Program-made: the position numbers and the translations under genes
Shown here: one piece after another, positions 23,176 through 31,830 of the stretch
Position numbering within the stretch: the stretch's first letter is position 1
How the letters are laid out: each line of letters begins with the position of its first letter
Assembly: GCA_011774835.1 (NCBI GenBank)
Contig: JAACAK010000130.1
Location: 1 to 64,000 of the forward strand
Direction of reading: 5' to 3'
From: Candidatus Kutchimonas denitrificans
GTDB lineage: Bacteria > Gemmatimonadota > Gemmatimonadetes > Palauibacterales > KS3-K002
DNA: 64,000 nucleotides
The notes under the pieces: model-generated
Database searches by the model: none
What the model saw: the letters and a program-made list of their open reading frames with translations, nothing else
Told to the model about the DNA's origin: nothing

Positions 23176-23739
23176 ATGAATCCGATTCTCCGTTCTACCC
23201 TTCTCCCGGCGGTTGTCGCCGCCTGCGCCAGCGCGGTCAGCGCGGATTATGTCGTCCTGAATACGGATGCCGAGCCGTTCCGGTCGAAGTTCAACGCCGA
23301 TGCGGACAGGGTTCGGGTGGTCATGCTGGTCGCACCCACTTGAGGCGGATGTCTTCGGGGGGCCTCCGAAGTACAAGAACACGTACTTGAGCAGATCGAT
23401 GACCCCGACCTGCGCGCGTTCGTCGTCTGGGTCCCGCGGAACGGCGCGAGAGAGAATCATGTCGAGCGGGTTACCCGACTGGTAACGGACGCACGAGCGA
23501 CCCAGTACTGGGATGCCGGCGGGGCGGTGATCGACCCCTACACCGAGACGCTGCAGCTGACGGGGCCATGCGCCGGTGTGTTCCTCATCTTCGCGCCAGG
23601 TGTTACCTGGACGGACGACGGGCCGCCGCGCCCGGATCACGTGGAAGACGCGCACGCGCGGCAGTATGATCGACCGTGGCCACAGTTCGATGCGGAACGA
23701 TTCGCCACGAGGGTTCGAGAGCTTCTGGACGAGAACTAG
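23176..23739 (+). CDS. Secreted thioredoxin-like selenoprotein (Sec at codon 56, TGA 23341-23343)
   Basis: The reading frame from ATG 23176 (with AGAGGA upstream) to TAG 23737-23739 is open except for one TGA at codon 56. Read as selenocysteine it gives 187 residues. These comprise a signal peptide (cleavage probably near AVSA-DY), a beta strand VRVVMLVAPT, then Sec56-Gly-Gly-Cys59, followed by a helix and FVVWVPRNGARE. UxxC in place of CxxC, right after a beta strand, is the thioredoxin active-site position. Coding texture and frame continue unchanged to the stop. A SECIS-like hairpin follows the TGA. It is the last gene of the mer-type operon. The alternative is a nonsense mutation (pseudogene), which the position of the TGA argues against. 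Confidence 0.8.
23344..23374 (+). promoter_or_regulatory. Candidate bacterial SECIS element
   Basis: Directly after the in-frame TGA the RNA can form CUUCGG (23353-23358) paired with CCGAAG (23366-23371). The pairing extends by G-U and G-C to a GGC apical loop at 23361-23363. U23365 could instead be bulged. A loop starting with G about 17 bases after the UGA fits the known bacterial SelB-binding geometry. Confidence 0.7.
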
Positions 23740-23834
23740 CGGAACGCTGAGGTGCTGTTCGGAGTCGACCCGGGTAAGGTACGGGCGACGATGGATAAAG
23801 GCTGCCCGGCCCGCTAAGACGGTGACCGTTGCGG

Positions 23835-25370
23835 TCAGTCGCCCTGGCCGCGCGCCTCGGCGATGGCAGTCAGAAACTCGTTCCCGTAGCGTTCCAGTTT
23901 CGTCGGGCCGACGCCGGACACATCGAGCAGCTCCTCAGGGCTGGTCGGGCGCCTGCGGGCCATCGCCCTCAGCGTGCTGTCGCTGAACACGATGTAGGCC
24001 GGCACACCCTGGGCGTCGGCCAGACGCTTCCGCGTCTCCCTCAGCCGCTGGAACAGGCGCTCCGCCGCCGCGTCGTCCACCGGCTCCGGCGTTTTGGCCG
24101 TTGGAACGGGCCGCTCCTCGCTCCGCCGGCCCCGCGACGTGCGGGCCATACCCTGGGCCGCCAGCTCCTCGGCGCGGACCCTCGTACAGACGTCACAAGA
24201 AGTTCCGCATGGCGCGATCCGTTCCGCGAAGTGGGCCAGGATGCCCTGGTGCCGGCAGACGTCGCGCTCGACCAGCTTGAAGAGCCGGCGCGAGGCCAGG
24301 AGCTTGATCCGGCGCAGCTCCGGATCGTCGATGGAGTCGAGGAATCGGTCGTGCGCCTTCACGTCGGCCCAGGAGTAGAACAGGAAGCAGTCGCTGTACA
24401 GCCCGTCGCGTCCCGCCCGACCCATTTCCTGGTACCACGACTCGATGTCCTTCGGCATGTCGCGGTGGATGACGAAGCGGACGTTCGACTTGTCGATCCC
24501 CATGCCGAACGCGATCGTGGCGACGATGACCTCGACGTCGTCTCGGGCGAACGCTTCTTGGCCCGCGGCACGCTCGTCATCCGACAGCCCCGCATGATAC
24601 GGCGCGGCGCGAATCCCCTTCTTCCGCAGGAAGGCGGTCGTGCTGTCGACCGCGCGCCGCGACAGACAGTAGACGATCCCGCACTCGCCTTCCCGGGCCC
24701 GGATCAGACCGAGGATCTCGTTCCGCGTGACGCCCGTCCCCTTCTTGCGACAGTAGATCCGCAGGTTCGGCCGGAAGAACGAGCCTTTGTAGCCCCGGGG
24801 CTTCACCATCCCCAGCTGCCGGATGATGTCCCGGGCCACCTGCCGGGTCGCCGTGGCGGTCAACGCGAGGACCGGGATCCCCTCCAACTCGCTCTTCAGG
24901 CCGCGCAGCCGCCGGTACGACGGCCTGAAATCGTGCCCCCAGTGGGAGATGCAATGCGCCTCATCGACCACGATCAGCGACAGGGGCCAGCCCCGCGCCT
25001 CCCGTCGCAATCCCGCGTCCAGCGCCTCGGGCGCCAGGAACACCAGCTCGTAGCCGCCGGCGCGAAGCGTCTCGAGCCGCCGGCGGCGCTCGGTGAATTC
25101 CAGCGTCGAGTTGATGGCCGTCGCCCGGTAGCCCACCGAAGCCAGCGCATCGACCTGGTCCTTCATCAGCGAGATGAGCGGTGAGATGACCAGCACGGTC
25201 CCGGGCAGGATGCGGGCCGGGACCTGGAAGGTGAGCGACTTGCCCGCACCGGTGGGCATGACGGCGATGCAGTCGTGACCGTCGAGTATCGCCTCGATGA
25301 CCTCGAGCTGGCCGGGCCGGAACTCGTCGTATCCGAAGACCCGGCGGAGCACGTCGTACGGCTGCGTCAT
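23835..25370 (-). CDS. recQ: RecQ-family ATP-dependent DNA helicase
   Basis: The 511-residue protein has helicase motifs in order: Q-motif region FGYDEFRPGQ, Walker A MPTGAGKS, DEAHC, TATAT, GIVYCLSRR, and the motif VI region QEMGRAGRDG. The RecQ zinc site is reduced to CRHQ...PCGTSCDVC (about residues 375-400). A C-terminal HRDC domain follows (AYIVFSDSTLRAMARRRPTSPEELLDVSGVGPTKLERYG). It is shorter than E. coli RecQ and lacks an obvious winged helix (RQC). Role: recombination and fork repair. Confidence 0.92.
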   Translation of the reverse strand: MTQPYDVLRRVFGYDEFRPGQLEVIEAILDGHDCIAVMPTGAGKSLTFQVPARILPGTVLVISPLISLMKDQVDALASVGYRATAINSTLEFTERRRRLETLRAGGYELVFLAPEALDAGLRREARGWPLSLIVVDEAHCISHWGHDFRPSYRRLRGLKSELEGIPVLALTATATRQVARDIIRQLGMVKPRGYKGSFFRPNLRIYCRKKGTGVTRNEILGLIRAREGECGIVYCLSRRAVDSTTAFLRKKGIRAAPYHAGLSDDERAAGQEAFARDDVEVIVATIAFGMGIDKSNVRFVIHRDMPKDIESWYQEMGRAGRDGLYSDCFLFYSWADVKAHDRFLDSIDDPELRRIKLLASRRLFKLVERDVCRHQGILAHFAERIAPCGTSCDVCTRVRAEELAAQGMARTSRGRRSEERPVPTAKTPEPVDDAAAERLFQRLRETRKRLADAQGVPAYIVFSDSTLRAMARRRPTSPEELLDVSGVGPTKLERYGNEFLTAIAEARGQGD

Positions 25371-25400
25371 CAACTCCGTTAGCTAGTCCAGCGAACTTCG

Positions 25401-26567
25401 TCAGCTGGCCGCGCTCGCCGCCTCCCGCAGCAGGTTGCGAGCGATCACCAGCCGCTGGATCTGGTTCGTCCCCTCGTAGATCTGCGTGATCTTCGCGTCC
25501 CGCATGTACTTCTCGATCGGGTAGTCCTTGCAGTAGCCGTAGCCGCCGAACAGCTGCACGCAGTCGGTGGTCACCTTCATCGCCACGTCGGTCGCCATCA
25601 GCTTGCACATCGCCGACAGCTTGGTGATCGCCTTGCGGCCCGAGTCGATCGCCCGCGCCGCGTAATGCACCAGCTGACGCGCGGCCTCGATCTGCGTGGC
25701 CATGTCCGCGAACATCCACTGCACGCCCTGGAACGAGCTGACCGGCTGGCCGAACTGCTGGCGGCTGTGCGTGTACTCCATCGCCAGGTCCAGCGCGCCC
25801 TGGGCCAGCCCCACCGCCTGCGCCGCCACGCCGGGCCGGGCCCGGTCGAGCGTGATCATGGCGTGCTTGAAGCCGCGGCCCTCGGCGCCGCCCAGCAGGT
25901 TGTCGGCCGGGACCCGGCAGTCCTCCAGGTGGATCTCCACCACCGGCACGCAGCGGATGCCCATCTTGTCCTCGTGCTTGCCCACCCGGTAGCCGGGCGT
26001 CTCCTTCTCGACCACGAAGGCCGAGATCCCGCGGGCGCCGCGGCCCGGCTCGGTGACGGCGAAGATCGTGTTGTACGACGCCACCGCGCCGCCGGTGTTC
26101 CACTTCTTCTCGCCGTTCAGCACGTAGTCGTCGCCGTCCCGCTCGGCCCGCGTCTTCATCGAGCCGGCGTCCGAGCCGGCCTCCTTCTCCGACAGGCCGA
26201 ACGCGATCAGCTTCTCGCCCGCCGCGATCCCCGGCAGCCAGCGCTCCTTCTGCTCGTCGGTGCCGCCGACCAGGATCGGGAACGAGCCCAGCGCGTTGAC
26301 CGCGAAGCCGACGCCCATGCCGCCGCAGGCCCGGGAGAACTCCTCGACCACGATGCAGAGGTCGAGGACACCGCCGCCCACGCCGCCGTACTCCTCGGGG
26401 ATCCACACCCCGGAGAGGCCCGCCTCCTTGATCGCCTTCTGCACCTCCCACGGGTACTCCTGCGCCTCGTCGTACTTCGCCGCCACCGGCCGCATCGCCG
26501 TCTCCGCCACCTCCCGTGCCCGATTCCTCAACTCGATCTGTTGGGGGGAATAGAGTTCCTCGATCAT
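25401..26567 (-). CDS. Acyl-CoA dehydrogenase
   Basis: The 388-residue protein has the FAD-dependent acyl-CoA dehydrogenase profile: GVGGGVLDLCIVVEE, FGLSEKEAGSDAGSMKT, the YVLNGEKKWNTGG strand, RQQFGQPVSSFQ, and the C-terminal LFGGYGYCKDYPIEKYMRDAKITQIYEGTNQIQRLVIAR. The catalytic Glu is the one in YEGTNQ. It catalyses the first step of fatty-acid (short/medium-chain type) beta-oxidation, and fits with the FadB/FadJ-type gene at 57.5 kb. Monocistronic. Confidence 0.92.
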   Translation of the reverse strand: MIEELYSPQQIELRNRAREVAETAMRPVAAKYDEAQEYPWEVQKAIKEAGLSGVWIPEEYGGVGGGVLDLCIVVEEFSRACGGMGVGFAVNALGSFPILVGGTDEQKERWLPGIAAGEKLIAFGLSEKEAGSDAGSMKTRAERDGDDYVLNGEKKWNTGGAVASYNTIFAVTEPGRGARGISAFVVEKETPGYRVGKHEDKMGIRCVPVVEIHLEDCRVPADNLLGGAEGRGFKHAMITLDRARPGVAAQAVGLAQGALDLAMEYTHSRQQFGQPVSSFQGVQWMFADMATQIEAARQLVHYAARAIDSGRKAITKLSAMCKLMATDVAMKVTTDCVQLFGGYGYCKDYPIEKYMRDAKITQIYEGTNQIQRLVIARNLLREAASAAS

Positions 26568-27038
26568 CGCTCGCTCGTTCTCCCTTCAAGCCGCTCCCGG
26601 TCTCCGGTGCCAACCCGCCGCGCGGGTGGCTGCAAACTCTGTCGCCGATCCCCGGTCGGCAAGACGTGACATCGGGCTCCCCCGGTCGAGTCGTCGGGTC
26701 GGTGAAGCGGGACTCCGATCCCAAGGCCAGCAGGTGCACCTCATGCGCGGTCACGACCGTTCGCGGCACCGCGCCCCAACGAATCCGCCGCAAGCTCATC
26801 GCCTCGTTGCCGCCACGAGCCACACCCCGACTCGAGAAACCACCGGCTCGGTTCTGTTTCCGATGGACCGTTGACTGCCGCCCGTTCGCTCGACACCTTG
26901 GCAGCGACACCTTTCGGAAGGCAGTGCCTTCCGCCCGCCCCTGCCCGAAGTTCAATGTCAGTGTCGGCCACCTGAGCGGCATCAGCTTGACTGCCCCCCA
27001 GGTCCGATCTACTCCCGCATCCAAACGAGGAGGTCGTG
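26568..27038. other. 470-base intergenic region
   Basis: Divergent region between the acyl-CoA dehydrogenase and a small barrel-protein gene. Open frames cross it, but none has a family signature or a ribosome site. Promoters for both neighbours must lie here; I cannot pick them out by eye. Confidence 0.45.
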
Positions 27039-27512
27039 ATGAGAGGATCGCTCTTGGCTGTTTGCCTGCTCACCGTGCTGGCTTGGCCGGCCACGCTTTC
27101 TGCCCAGCTCGATGTCGGACCGCAGGCAAGCTGGGCCGACGATGCCGACTTTGGCATCGGCGGCCGTGCGATGCTGGGGATACCCGTCGATATCCCGCTG
27201 GCGGCGATCGGGTCGTTCGACTACTTCTTCCCCGACGGAGACGTCGATTATTGGGAGATTAACGCCAATGCCGTCTACAAGTTCAGGGTTCCCGGTGGTG
27301 TGGTCGCTCCTTACGCCGGGGCGGGGCTCAACGTCGCGCACACCTCCGTCGGCGATCTGAGCGAGACCGACGTCGGTCTCAATCTCCTGGGCGGTGCTAC
27401 ATTCGACGCCGGACAGCTGACGCCGTTCGCGGAGCTCCGGGTCGAGCTGGGTGGGGGCGAGCAGTTCGTGTTGACGGGCGGCCTCCTCTTCACCGTCGGG
27501 CCGGGCCTGTAG
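27039..27512 (+). CDS. Small outer-membrane beta-barrel-like protein
   Basis: The 157-residue protein has a clear signal peptide (LLAVCLLTVLAWPATLSAQ). Alternating beta strands typical of a small eight-stranded outer-membrane barrel follow (GGRAMLGIPVDIPLAAIGSFDYFF, YEINANAVYKF-like strands, VVAPYAGAGLNVAH). The last residues are hydrophobic but not a canonical aromatic terminus. ATG 27039 follows AGGAGG. Function unknown. Confidence 0.72.
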   Translation: MRGSLLAVCLLTVLAWPATLSAQLDVGPQASWADDADFGIGGRAMLGIPVDIPLAAIGSFDYFFPDGDVDYWEINANAVYKFRVPGGVVAPYAGAGLNVAHTSVGDLSETDVGLNLLGGATFDAGQLTPFAELRVELGGGEQFVLTGGLLFTVGPGL

Positions 27513-27555
27513 GCCGGCACAACCCCACGGATTCCCGGAGGGCGGATGGGCAATC

Positions 27556-27587
27556 GAGAGGGCGTCGGCGGAAGCCGGCGCCCTCTC
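27556..27587. terminator. Bidirectional hairpin between convergent genes
   Basis: GAGAGGGCG (from 27556) pairs with CGCCCTCTC (ending 27587), with CGGC/GCCG inside. It is placed between the stop of the barrel protein and the end of the minus-strand lipoprotein gene. The U-rich tail is weak (GTTGTTGG). Confidence 0.6.
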
Positions 27588-27621
27588 GGCGTTGTTGGTC
27601 AGCGGGCCCGCGAAGGAACCG

Positions 27622-28410
27622 TTATTTATCGAAGACGACCGTGATGGTCACGCCGCTGAACTCTTCCTCGCCAGAGAACCGACCGCTGCCGACCGAGAAG
27701 ATCATGTCACGCAGGAATGTATCCGCCGCGTGGTTCAGTTCGAGCCGGGGCCCATAGAAGTGCCACGAACCCGCAAGGTCCGCGTCGATGCCCGTGCCGG
27801 GACCGAATAGGTCGGGAACGAACAGCCTGCCGGTCGTCGTTCCGTCCGCATTCAGGACCAGGTCGATCGAGCCGCCCCCGGCCAGCACGTCCGTCGTCCC
27901 CCCATTCCTAACCGTGAAGGTCGTCGCGCTGTAGGCGCCGGCAACCTCGTCGATGGCCGGTGCGCTGATCCGCCGGAAGACCATGCGCAACCACGCGTCT
28001 TCCGGTTGTCCGTCCCGATCGACATCGACGAATTCCTGCTCCGGCCACCGGGCGGTCAGTACGTCGCCGACCAGCTGGAATGGAACGAATTCCTCGTCGT
28101 TCTGACCGTTCCAGTAGATCGTGCCGTCCTCGACGCGCATCTCCCCGTAATCCCGCCCGAAGCCCCAGGGAAATTCGATCAGGGAGGCGAAGTCTCCGCT
28201 CGACTGGATGTGCAGCGTCCCGTTAAGAGCCTGCGTGGCGACCCAATCGGTCTTCTGTGTCGTATCCGTCGCCAGCGAGTATTCCCAGGTCGTGACGCTC
28301 CAGGTGCCGGCGAGGTCGTCGATGGAATCCACCTGCTGTGGGCCGGTGCTGTCGCCGCCACAGGCGGCGAGGAGAGCAACGGCCAGCAAGACCGCAAGGC
28401 TCGTACGCAT
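27622..28410 (-). CDS. Lipoprotein of unknown function (lipocalin-like repeats)
   Basis: The start at 28410 is preceded by GAGGAGGAG and gives a 262-residue lipoprotein (LLAVALLAAC). The body has two similar all-beta halves, each starting with a DDLAGTWSVTTWEYS / DEVAGAYSATTFTVR pattern. This resembles lipocalin-like or META-type stress lipoproteins duplicated in tandem. I cannot name a function. Outer-membrane or periplasmic location is expected. Confidence 0.7.
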   Translation of the reverse strand: MRTSLAVLLAVALLAACGGDSTGPQQVDSIDDLAGTWSVTTWEYSLATDTTQKTDWVATQALNGTLHIQSSGDFASLIEFPWGFGRDYGEMRVEDGTIYWNGQNDEEFVPFQLVGDVLTARWPEQEFVDVDRDGQPEDAWLRMVFRRISAPAIDEVAGAYSATTFTVRNGGTTDVLAGGGSIDLVLNADGTTTGRLFVPDLFGPGTGIDADLAGSWHFYGPRLELNHAADTFLRDMIFSVGSGRFSGEEEFSGVTITVVFDK

Positions 28411-28713
28411 GGTCGGTACTCCTCCTCCAGGGTGCCAGGAGTCGGTGAACTGAACCGCCAAGTCAATGTACAGAGCCTGAGTCAAGTGGCGGTAAAGCGC
28501 GTCTTCCTGCTCACGCAGACCGCGGCTCCGATCAGTTCGGCCACGGCGACGACGCTCATCCAGTCCCGGGCACCGTGGTCCGCCGCGCCGGCCCCGGCGG
28601 AGACGCCATCGACCAACCGTGTCGGTACCCATGCGAGAAGCCCCGCCGCCGAAGCGACGGGGCTCTATTCTCTCCGAACGACGCCCTATGTCGAGCCGCC
28701 TGTACGCGCGTCG
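28411..28713. other. 303-base spacer with a hairpin
   Basis: Lies between two minus-strand secreted-protein genes. No gene is supported. It contains the hairpin at 28639-28664 and presumably the promoter of the 28410 gene. Confidence 0.4.
28639..28664 (-). terminator. Hairpin downstream of the spondin-domain gene
   Basis: AGCCCCG (28639-28645) pairs with CGGGGCT (28658-28664), with further partial pairing inside. It is 50 bases past the stop of the 28714-29487 gene. No strong U-run on the minus strand. Confidence 0.45.
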
Positions 28714-29487
28714 CTATTGCACCCGCTCGATCTCTATCTTCGCCACCGGATCCGACCAGCCGTGGATCCCCGGCACGAGGTCGGCGCCGCCCTGGATGCC
28801 TGGGTGGTGGCGTATCACCCCGCCCTCGGCGAGCGCCGGGTTGCTGGTGCCGGTACCGGGGTCAGTCGACGACACACCGGTGAGAACGGGACACGGCGGA
28901 ACCAGGTCCGCGAAATCCTCCGTGTTCACCTCGGTCCCGGCATCGTAGCCGTCGGTGTACATCGTAACACTCGCGCCGACGTCACGGGGCAGACGCACGC
29001 CGTCGATCCCCGTGAAACCGTCGTTGGTGCAGATGAGCATGGAAACGATCGAGAGGTACTTGGCGCCTCGCTCCGCCTCCACTTCGAAGCTGATGCTCGC
29101 GCCGGGCAACAGCGGCGGTGGGCCCGGGCTCACCGCCACCACCACATCGTTCACGTGTTTGTCCCCATCCAGCCGCCCGACCATCGGTCCGAGGTTTCCG
29201 TTCTCGGCGATCTCCTTGAGCTCGAAGCTCGCCGGGTCACCCACGGTGAACAGACTCACCGGCTTCCGGTGTACCGATGCCAGCGGCGGCGTGAGCGGCT
29301 GTCCCGAGGTGAGATTGTAGATCGTGACCTCGTACGTCGCCGAACCCGCAGGGCCAAAACCCTTGTCGACGTCCGCCTCGACACCGTAGGTCGCCGGGTC
29401 GGTGCCGGTAAGTTCCCCCGACTCGCCACACCCGGCCATTACCGGGACTACGGCCAGGCCGACGATAAGACGTACCATCTTCTGCAT
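28714..29487 (-). CDS. Spondin-N-domain lipoprotein
   Basis: The 257-residue protein has a lipoprotein signal (GLAVVPVMAGC) and GGAGGGA before the ATG at 29487. The region from TYEVTIYNLTSGQPLTPPLASVHR through FELKEIAENGN and ISFEVEAERGAKYLSIVSMLICTNDGFTGIDGV is characteristic of bacterial spondin-N proteins. Their role is unknown; they are calcium-binding adhesive domains in animals. Probably exported and attached to the envelope. Confidence 0.78.
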   Translation of the reverse strand: MQKMVRLIVGLAVVPVMAGCGESGELTGTDPATYGVEADVDKGFGPAGSATYEVTIYNLTSGQPLTPPLASVHRKPVSLFTVGDPASFELKEIAENGNLGPMVGRLDGDKHVNDVVVAVSPGPPPLLPGASISFEVEAERGAKYLSIVSMLICTNDGFTGIDGVRLPRDVGASVTMYTDGYDAGTEVNTEDFADLVPPCPVLTGVSSTDPGTGTSNPALAEGGVIRHHPGIQGGADLVPGIHGWSDPVAKIEIERVQ

Positions 29488-29852
29488 GTGTTCCCTCCCG
29501 CTTCGGGTCATCCATGGGCCGTCGCGTCAACGACGAAACGACGCATGCTGTAATCGAGCACCCGAAAACGCGCGCAAAGAACGGACCGAGCCGTCGCTCC
29601 CCTCCATCCCAACCGATCCGCGCGACCATCACTGGACTTCCTGCGAGTCGGCGGCGCGCATATGCTGACGTCGAAGCGTTTCATGAAACAGCCCGACGTT
29701 TCATCCGTGTTTCACTGCGCCGGTTTTCTCGCCAACGAGTCCGAATTGACCTTGCAATGGATCTTTATTACATAGGAAGCTCCTGCCCGGCGGCCTCGAT
29801 CTTCGAGGTTTATCCCCCCATCACCGGACGCTCACATTCGAATCGGTTGTCG
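29488..29852. other. Divergent promoter region
   Basis: About 365 bases between the spondin-domain gene and the MltD-like gene. A promoter for the latter is visible at 29746-29774. No gene is supported in between; an open frame across it reads arginine-rich nonsense. Confidence 0.5.
29746..29774 (+). promoter_or_regulatory. Probable sigma-70 promoter of the MltD-like gene
   Basis: TTGACC (29746-29751), a 17-base spacer, and TACATA (29769-29774). AT-rich flank (CTTTATTACATAGG) in an otherwise GC-rich region. Confidence 0.6.
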
Positions 29853-30923
29853 ATGCGAACTCATTGCGCCTGGATCGTTCTGATCGGCGCCGCGTGGGCC
29901 GGATGCGCGGCATCGGATAGCGAACGCGACGACGCGACGGAAGAGACACCGCCCGCCGTCTCGTGGGACATACCGATCGAGGTGAACGAGGCAGTGGAGA
30001 GGTGGCTGGACTACTACACCACCGACGGCCGCAGAAGTTTCCAGATCACCCTCTCCCGAGTCAGCCGCTACGAACGGCTCATGCGAGGGATCCTTCGCGA
30101 CGCTGGTCTCCCCGAAGACCTCGTCTACCTGCCGCTGATCGAAAGCGGCTTCGAGACCACGGCGTACAGCCGGGCGCGCGCCCTCGGCTTGTGGCAGTTC
30201 GTGCCCAACACCGCGCGCATCTACGACCTCGAGATCTCGCGTTGGGTGGACGAGCGGCTCGACCCGATCGCCTCGACCCACGCCGCCGCCGACTACCTGG
30301 GCGACCTGCATCGCGAGTTCGACGACTGGTACCTCACCTTTGCCGCCTACAACGCCGGACCCGGCCGCGTCCGCGGCGCGATCCGCAGGACTGGAAGCCG
30401 GGACTTCTGGACGCTGGCCGATCGACGTGCGCTGCCCCGCGAAAGCCGGAATTACGTGCCGAAGCTCATCGCCGTCGCTCTCATCGCCAAGCAGCCCGAA
30501 GAGTACAGTGTTCGCAGATTGTACAAGCCGATCGTCACTTTCGACGTCGCGTACGTGCCCGACGCGACCAGCCTCGACGTCGTCGCCGATGCGGCTGGCG
30601 TTCCATTGGAAGAGATCCTGGAGCTCAACCGGCACCTGCTTCGTGGCGTGACACCGCCCGGCCGGCGTTACGAGGTACGAATTCCGGCGGGGACTCCCCG
30701 CATCTTCGCGGAGAACTACGACCGGCTGCCGCCGTCCGAGCGGGTTCGTTCGGTCGTCCACATCGTGCGCCGCGGCGAGACGCTGGGAAGGATCGCCCGG
30801 ACGTACGGCGTCGACCTATCGGCCATCCGTGCGGCCAACGATGGCCTCGACCCGACCAGGCTTCAGGCCGGCCAGCGCCTGTTCATCCCCGGCGCCCGCA
30901 ACCTGCCGGGCCTCACCGACTAG
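29853..30923 (+). CDS. MltD-like membrane-bound lytic transglycosylase with LysM
   Basis: From ATG 29853 the protein has 356 residues. It has a lipoprotein-type signal (IGAAWAGC) and an SLT domain at about residues 60-200 with catalytic Glu in LPLIESGFETTAYSRARALGLWQFVP and AAYNAGPGRV. Two LysM modules follow; the first is degenerate (about 235-285) and the second clear (about 300-350, HIVRRGETLGRIARTYGV). It cleaves peptidoglycan strands during wall growth. Located in the periplasm, anchored to a membrane. Confidence 0.9.
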   Translation: MRTHCAWIVLIGAAWAGCAASDSERDDATEETPPAVSWDIPIEVNEAVERWLDYYTTDGRRSFQITLSRVSRYERLMRGILRDAGLPEDLVYLPLIESGFETTAYSRARALGLWQFVPNTARIYDLEISRWVDERLDPIASTHAAADYLGDLHREFDDWYLTFAAYNAGPGRVRGAIRRTGSRDFWTLADRRALPRESRNYVPKLIAVALIAKQPEEYSVRRLYKPIVTFDVAYVPDATSLDVVADAAGVPLEEILELNRHLLRGVTPPGRRYEVRIPAGTPRIFAENYDRLPPSERVRSVVHIVRRGETLGRIARTYGVDLSAIRAANDGLDPTRLQAGQRLFIPGARNLPGLTD

Positions 30924-31022
30924 CGCGAGTGGAGAGCCGGCCCGCGCGTCGGCTCTAAGGCGCCTGGAGCAGCTGCCCAATTGCCTTCGTCAGTCGCTGT
31001 TGTCCACCGATCGTGACGCGGT

Positions 31023-31830
31023 CTAACGGTTTAACAGCCGGGTCAGGTTGCGTTGAGAGGGACTGAAGCTCGGGTCGACTCGCAGCGCCGACCGGTAACT
31101 GGCGATCGCCCGCGCGGTGTCGCCCAGCGCCAGGTACCCGTCACCGAGGCTGTCGTAGACGTTGGCGGAGTTCGGATACGACTCGACGTTGAGTCGGAAG
31201 ACGGTCACCGCCGCGTCCAGTTGCCCGCTGCCGAGGAGGTTGTATCCCAGTCGGTTCAGCTCGCCCTCGGTATCGGCATGGATGTGCTGCGGATCGTCCC
31301 GAAATTCTCGGTAGACCATCTCGAGCGAGTCCAGGCCGCCCACCTGCAAGGCAGATAGCAGGCGGTCAGTCAGAGGCTCCCGAAAGGGATAACCGAGGAT
31401 CGCGTCCAACGCCGGGTCGCGACCCGCCTCGTAGTCCACAATGGTCAGATCGACCGCGATATCGGGGTCCGTGCGATCCCGGGTCTCGAACGGACGGGGC
31501 AGGCTGTTCTGCCAGTAGATGGTCGACGCGCCGACCTGCAGACCGCTGTTCGGCAGATCGATGGGCTCGGCATCGCCGTAGTGGTTCGGGCTGGCGCTGG
31601 TGGGCTCGCCGACGAAGAGAGCTTCCGTGTGCCGCTCGAGATACGTGACCAGGTGCGATGCCGCCGAAAACGTGTGGCGCCCGATGATGACATAGAGCCT
31701 TCCGTACCGGTTGATCGAATCGCGCTTCAAGATCCCGTGCACGACCGGGAGGTTGAGCATGTTGTTGCCGCCGCCGTTCAGTCGCAGATCGAGGACGAAG
31801 CGCTCCGGTTGGAGTTCATCCGCTTCGCGC
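31023..31830 (-). pseudogene. 5'-truncated S41-like peptidase with C-terminal TPR
   Basis: The remaining sequence starts inside an S41/tail-specific-protease core (RFVLDLRLNGGGNN; IGRHTFSAASHLVTYLE with the likely catalytic Ser; FVGEPTSASPNHYGD). It ends with two TPR-like repeats (NLLGSGQLDAAVTVFRLNVESYPNSANVYDSLGDGYLALGDTARAIASYRSALRVDP). The N-terminal half is missing. Upstream, at 31830/31831, the sequence switches abruptly into a merR promoter and merR start. The only in-frame ATG (31882) overlaps the -10 box of that promoter, so it would not be on the transcript. I therefore call it a pseudogene. Confidence 0.75.

Noticed and set aside
23527-23739. A stand-alone 70-residue gene starting at GTG 23527.
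   Set aside because: It is the C-terminal part of the selenoprotein frame; it has no ribosome site and begins inside a conserved domain.
21150-23760. The mercury operon at 21.5-23.7 kb as a second integrated island.
   Set aside because: No flanking direct repeats, tRNA, integrase or transposase could be found by eye.
24961-27024. A 687-residue minus-strand frame overlapping RecQ and the acyl-CoA dehydrogenase.
   Set aside because: It is an out-of-frame shadow: Arg/Gly/Ala-rich, no domain, and both real genes are complete in other frames.
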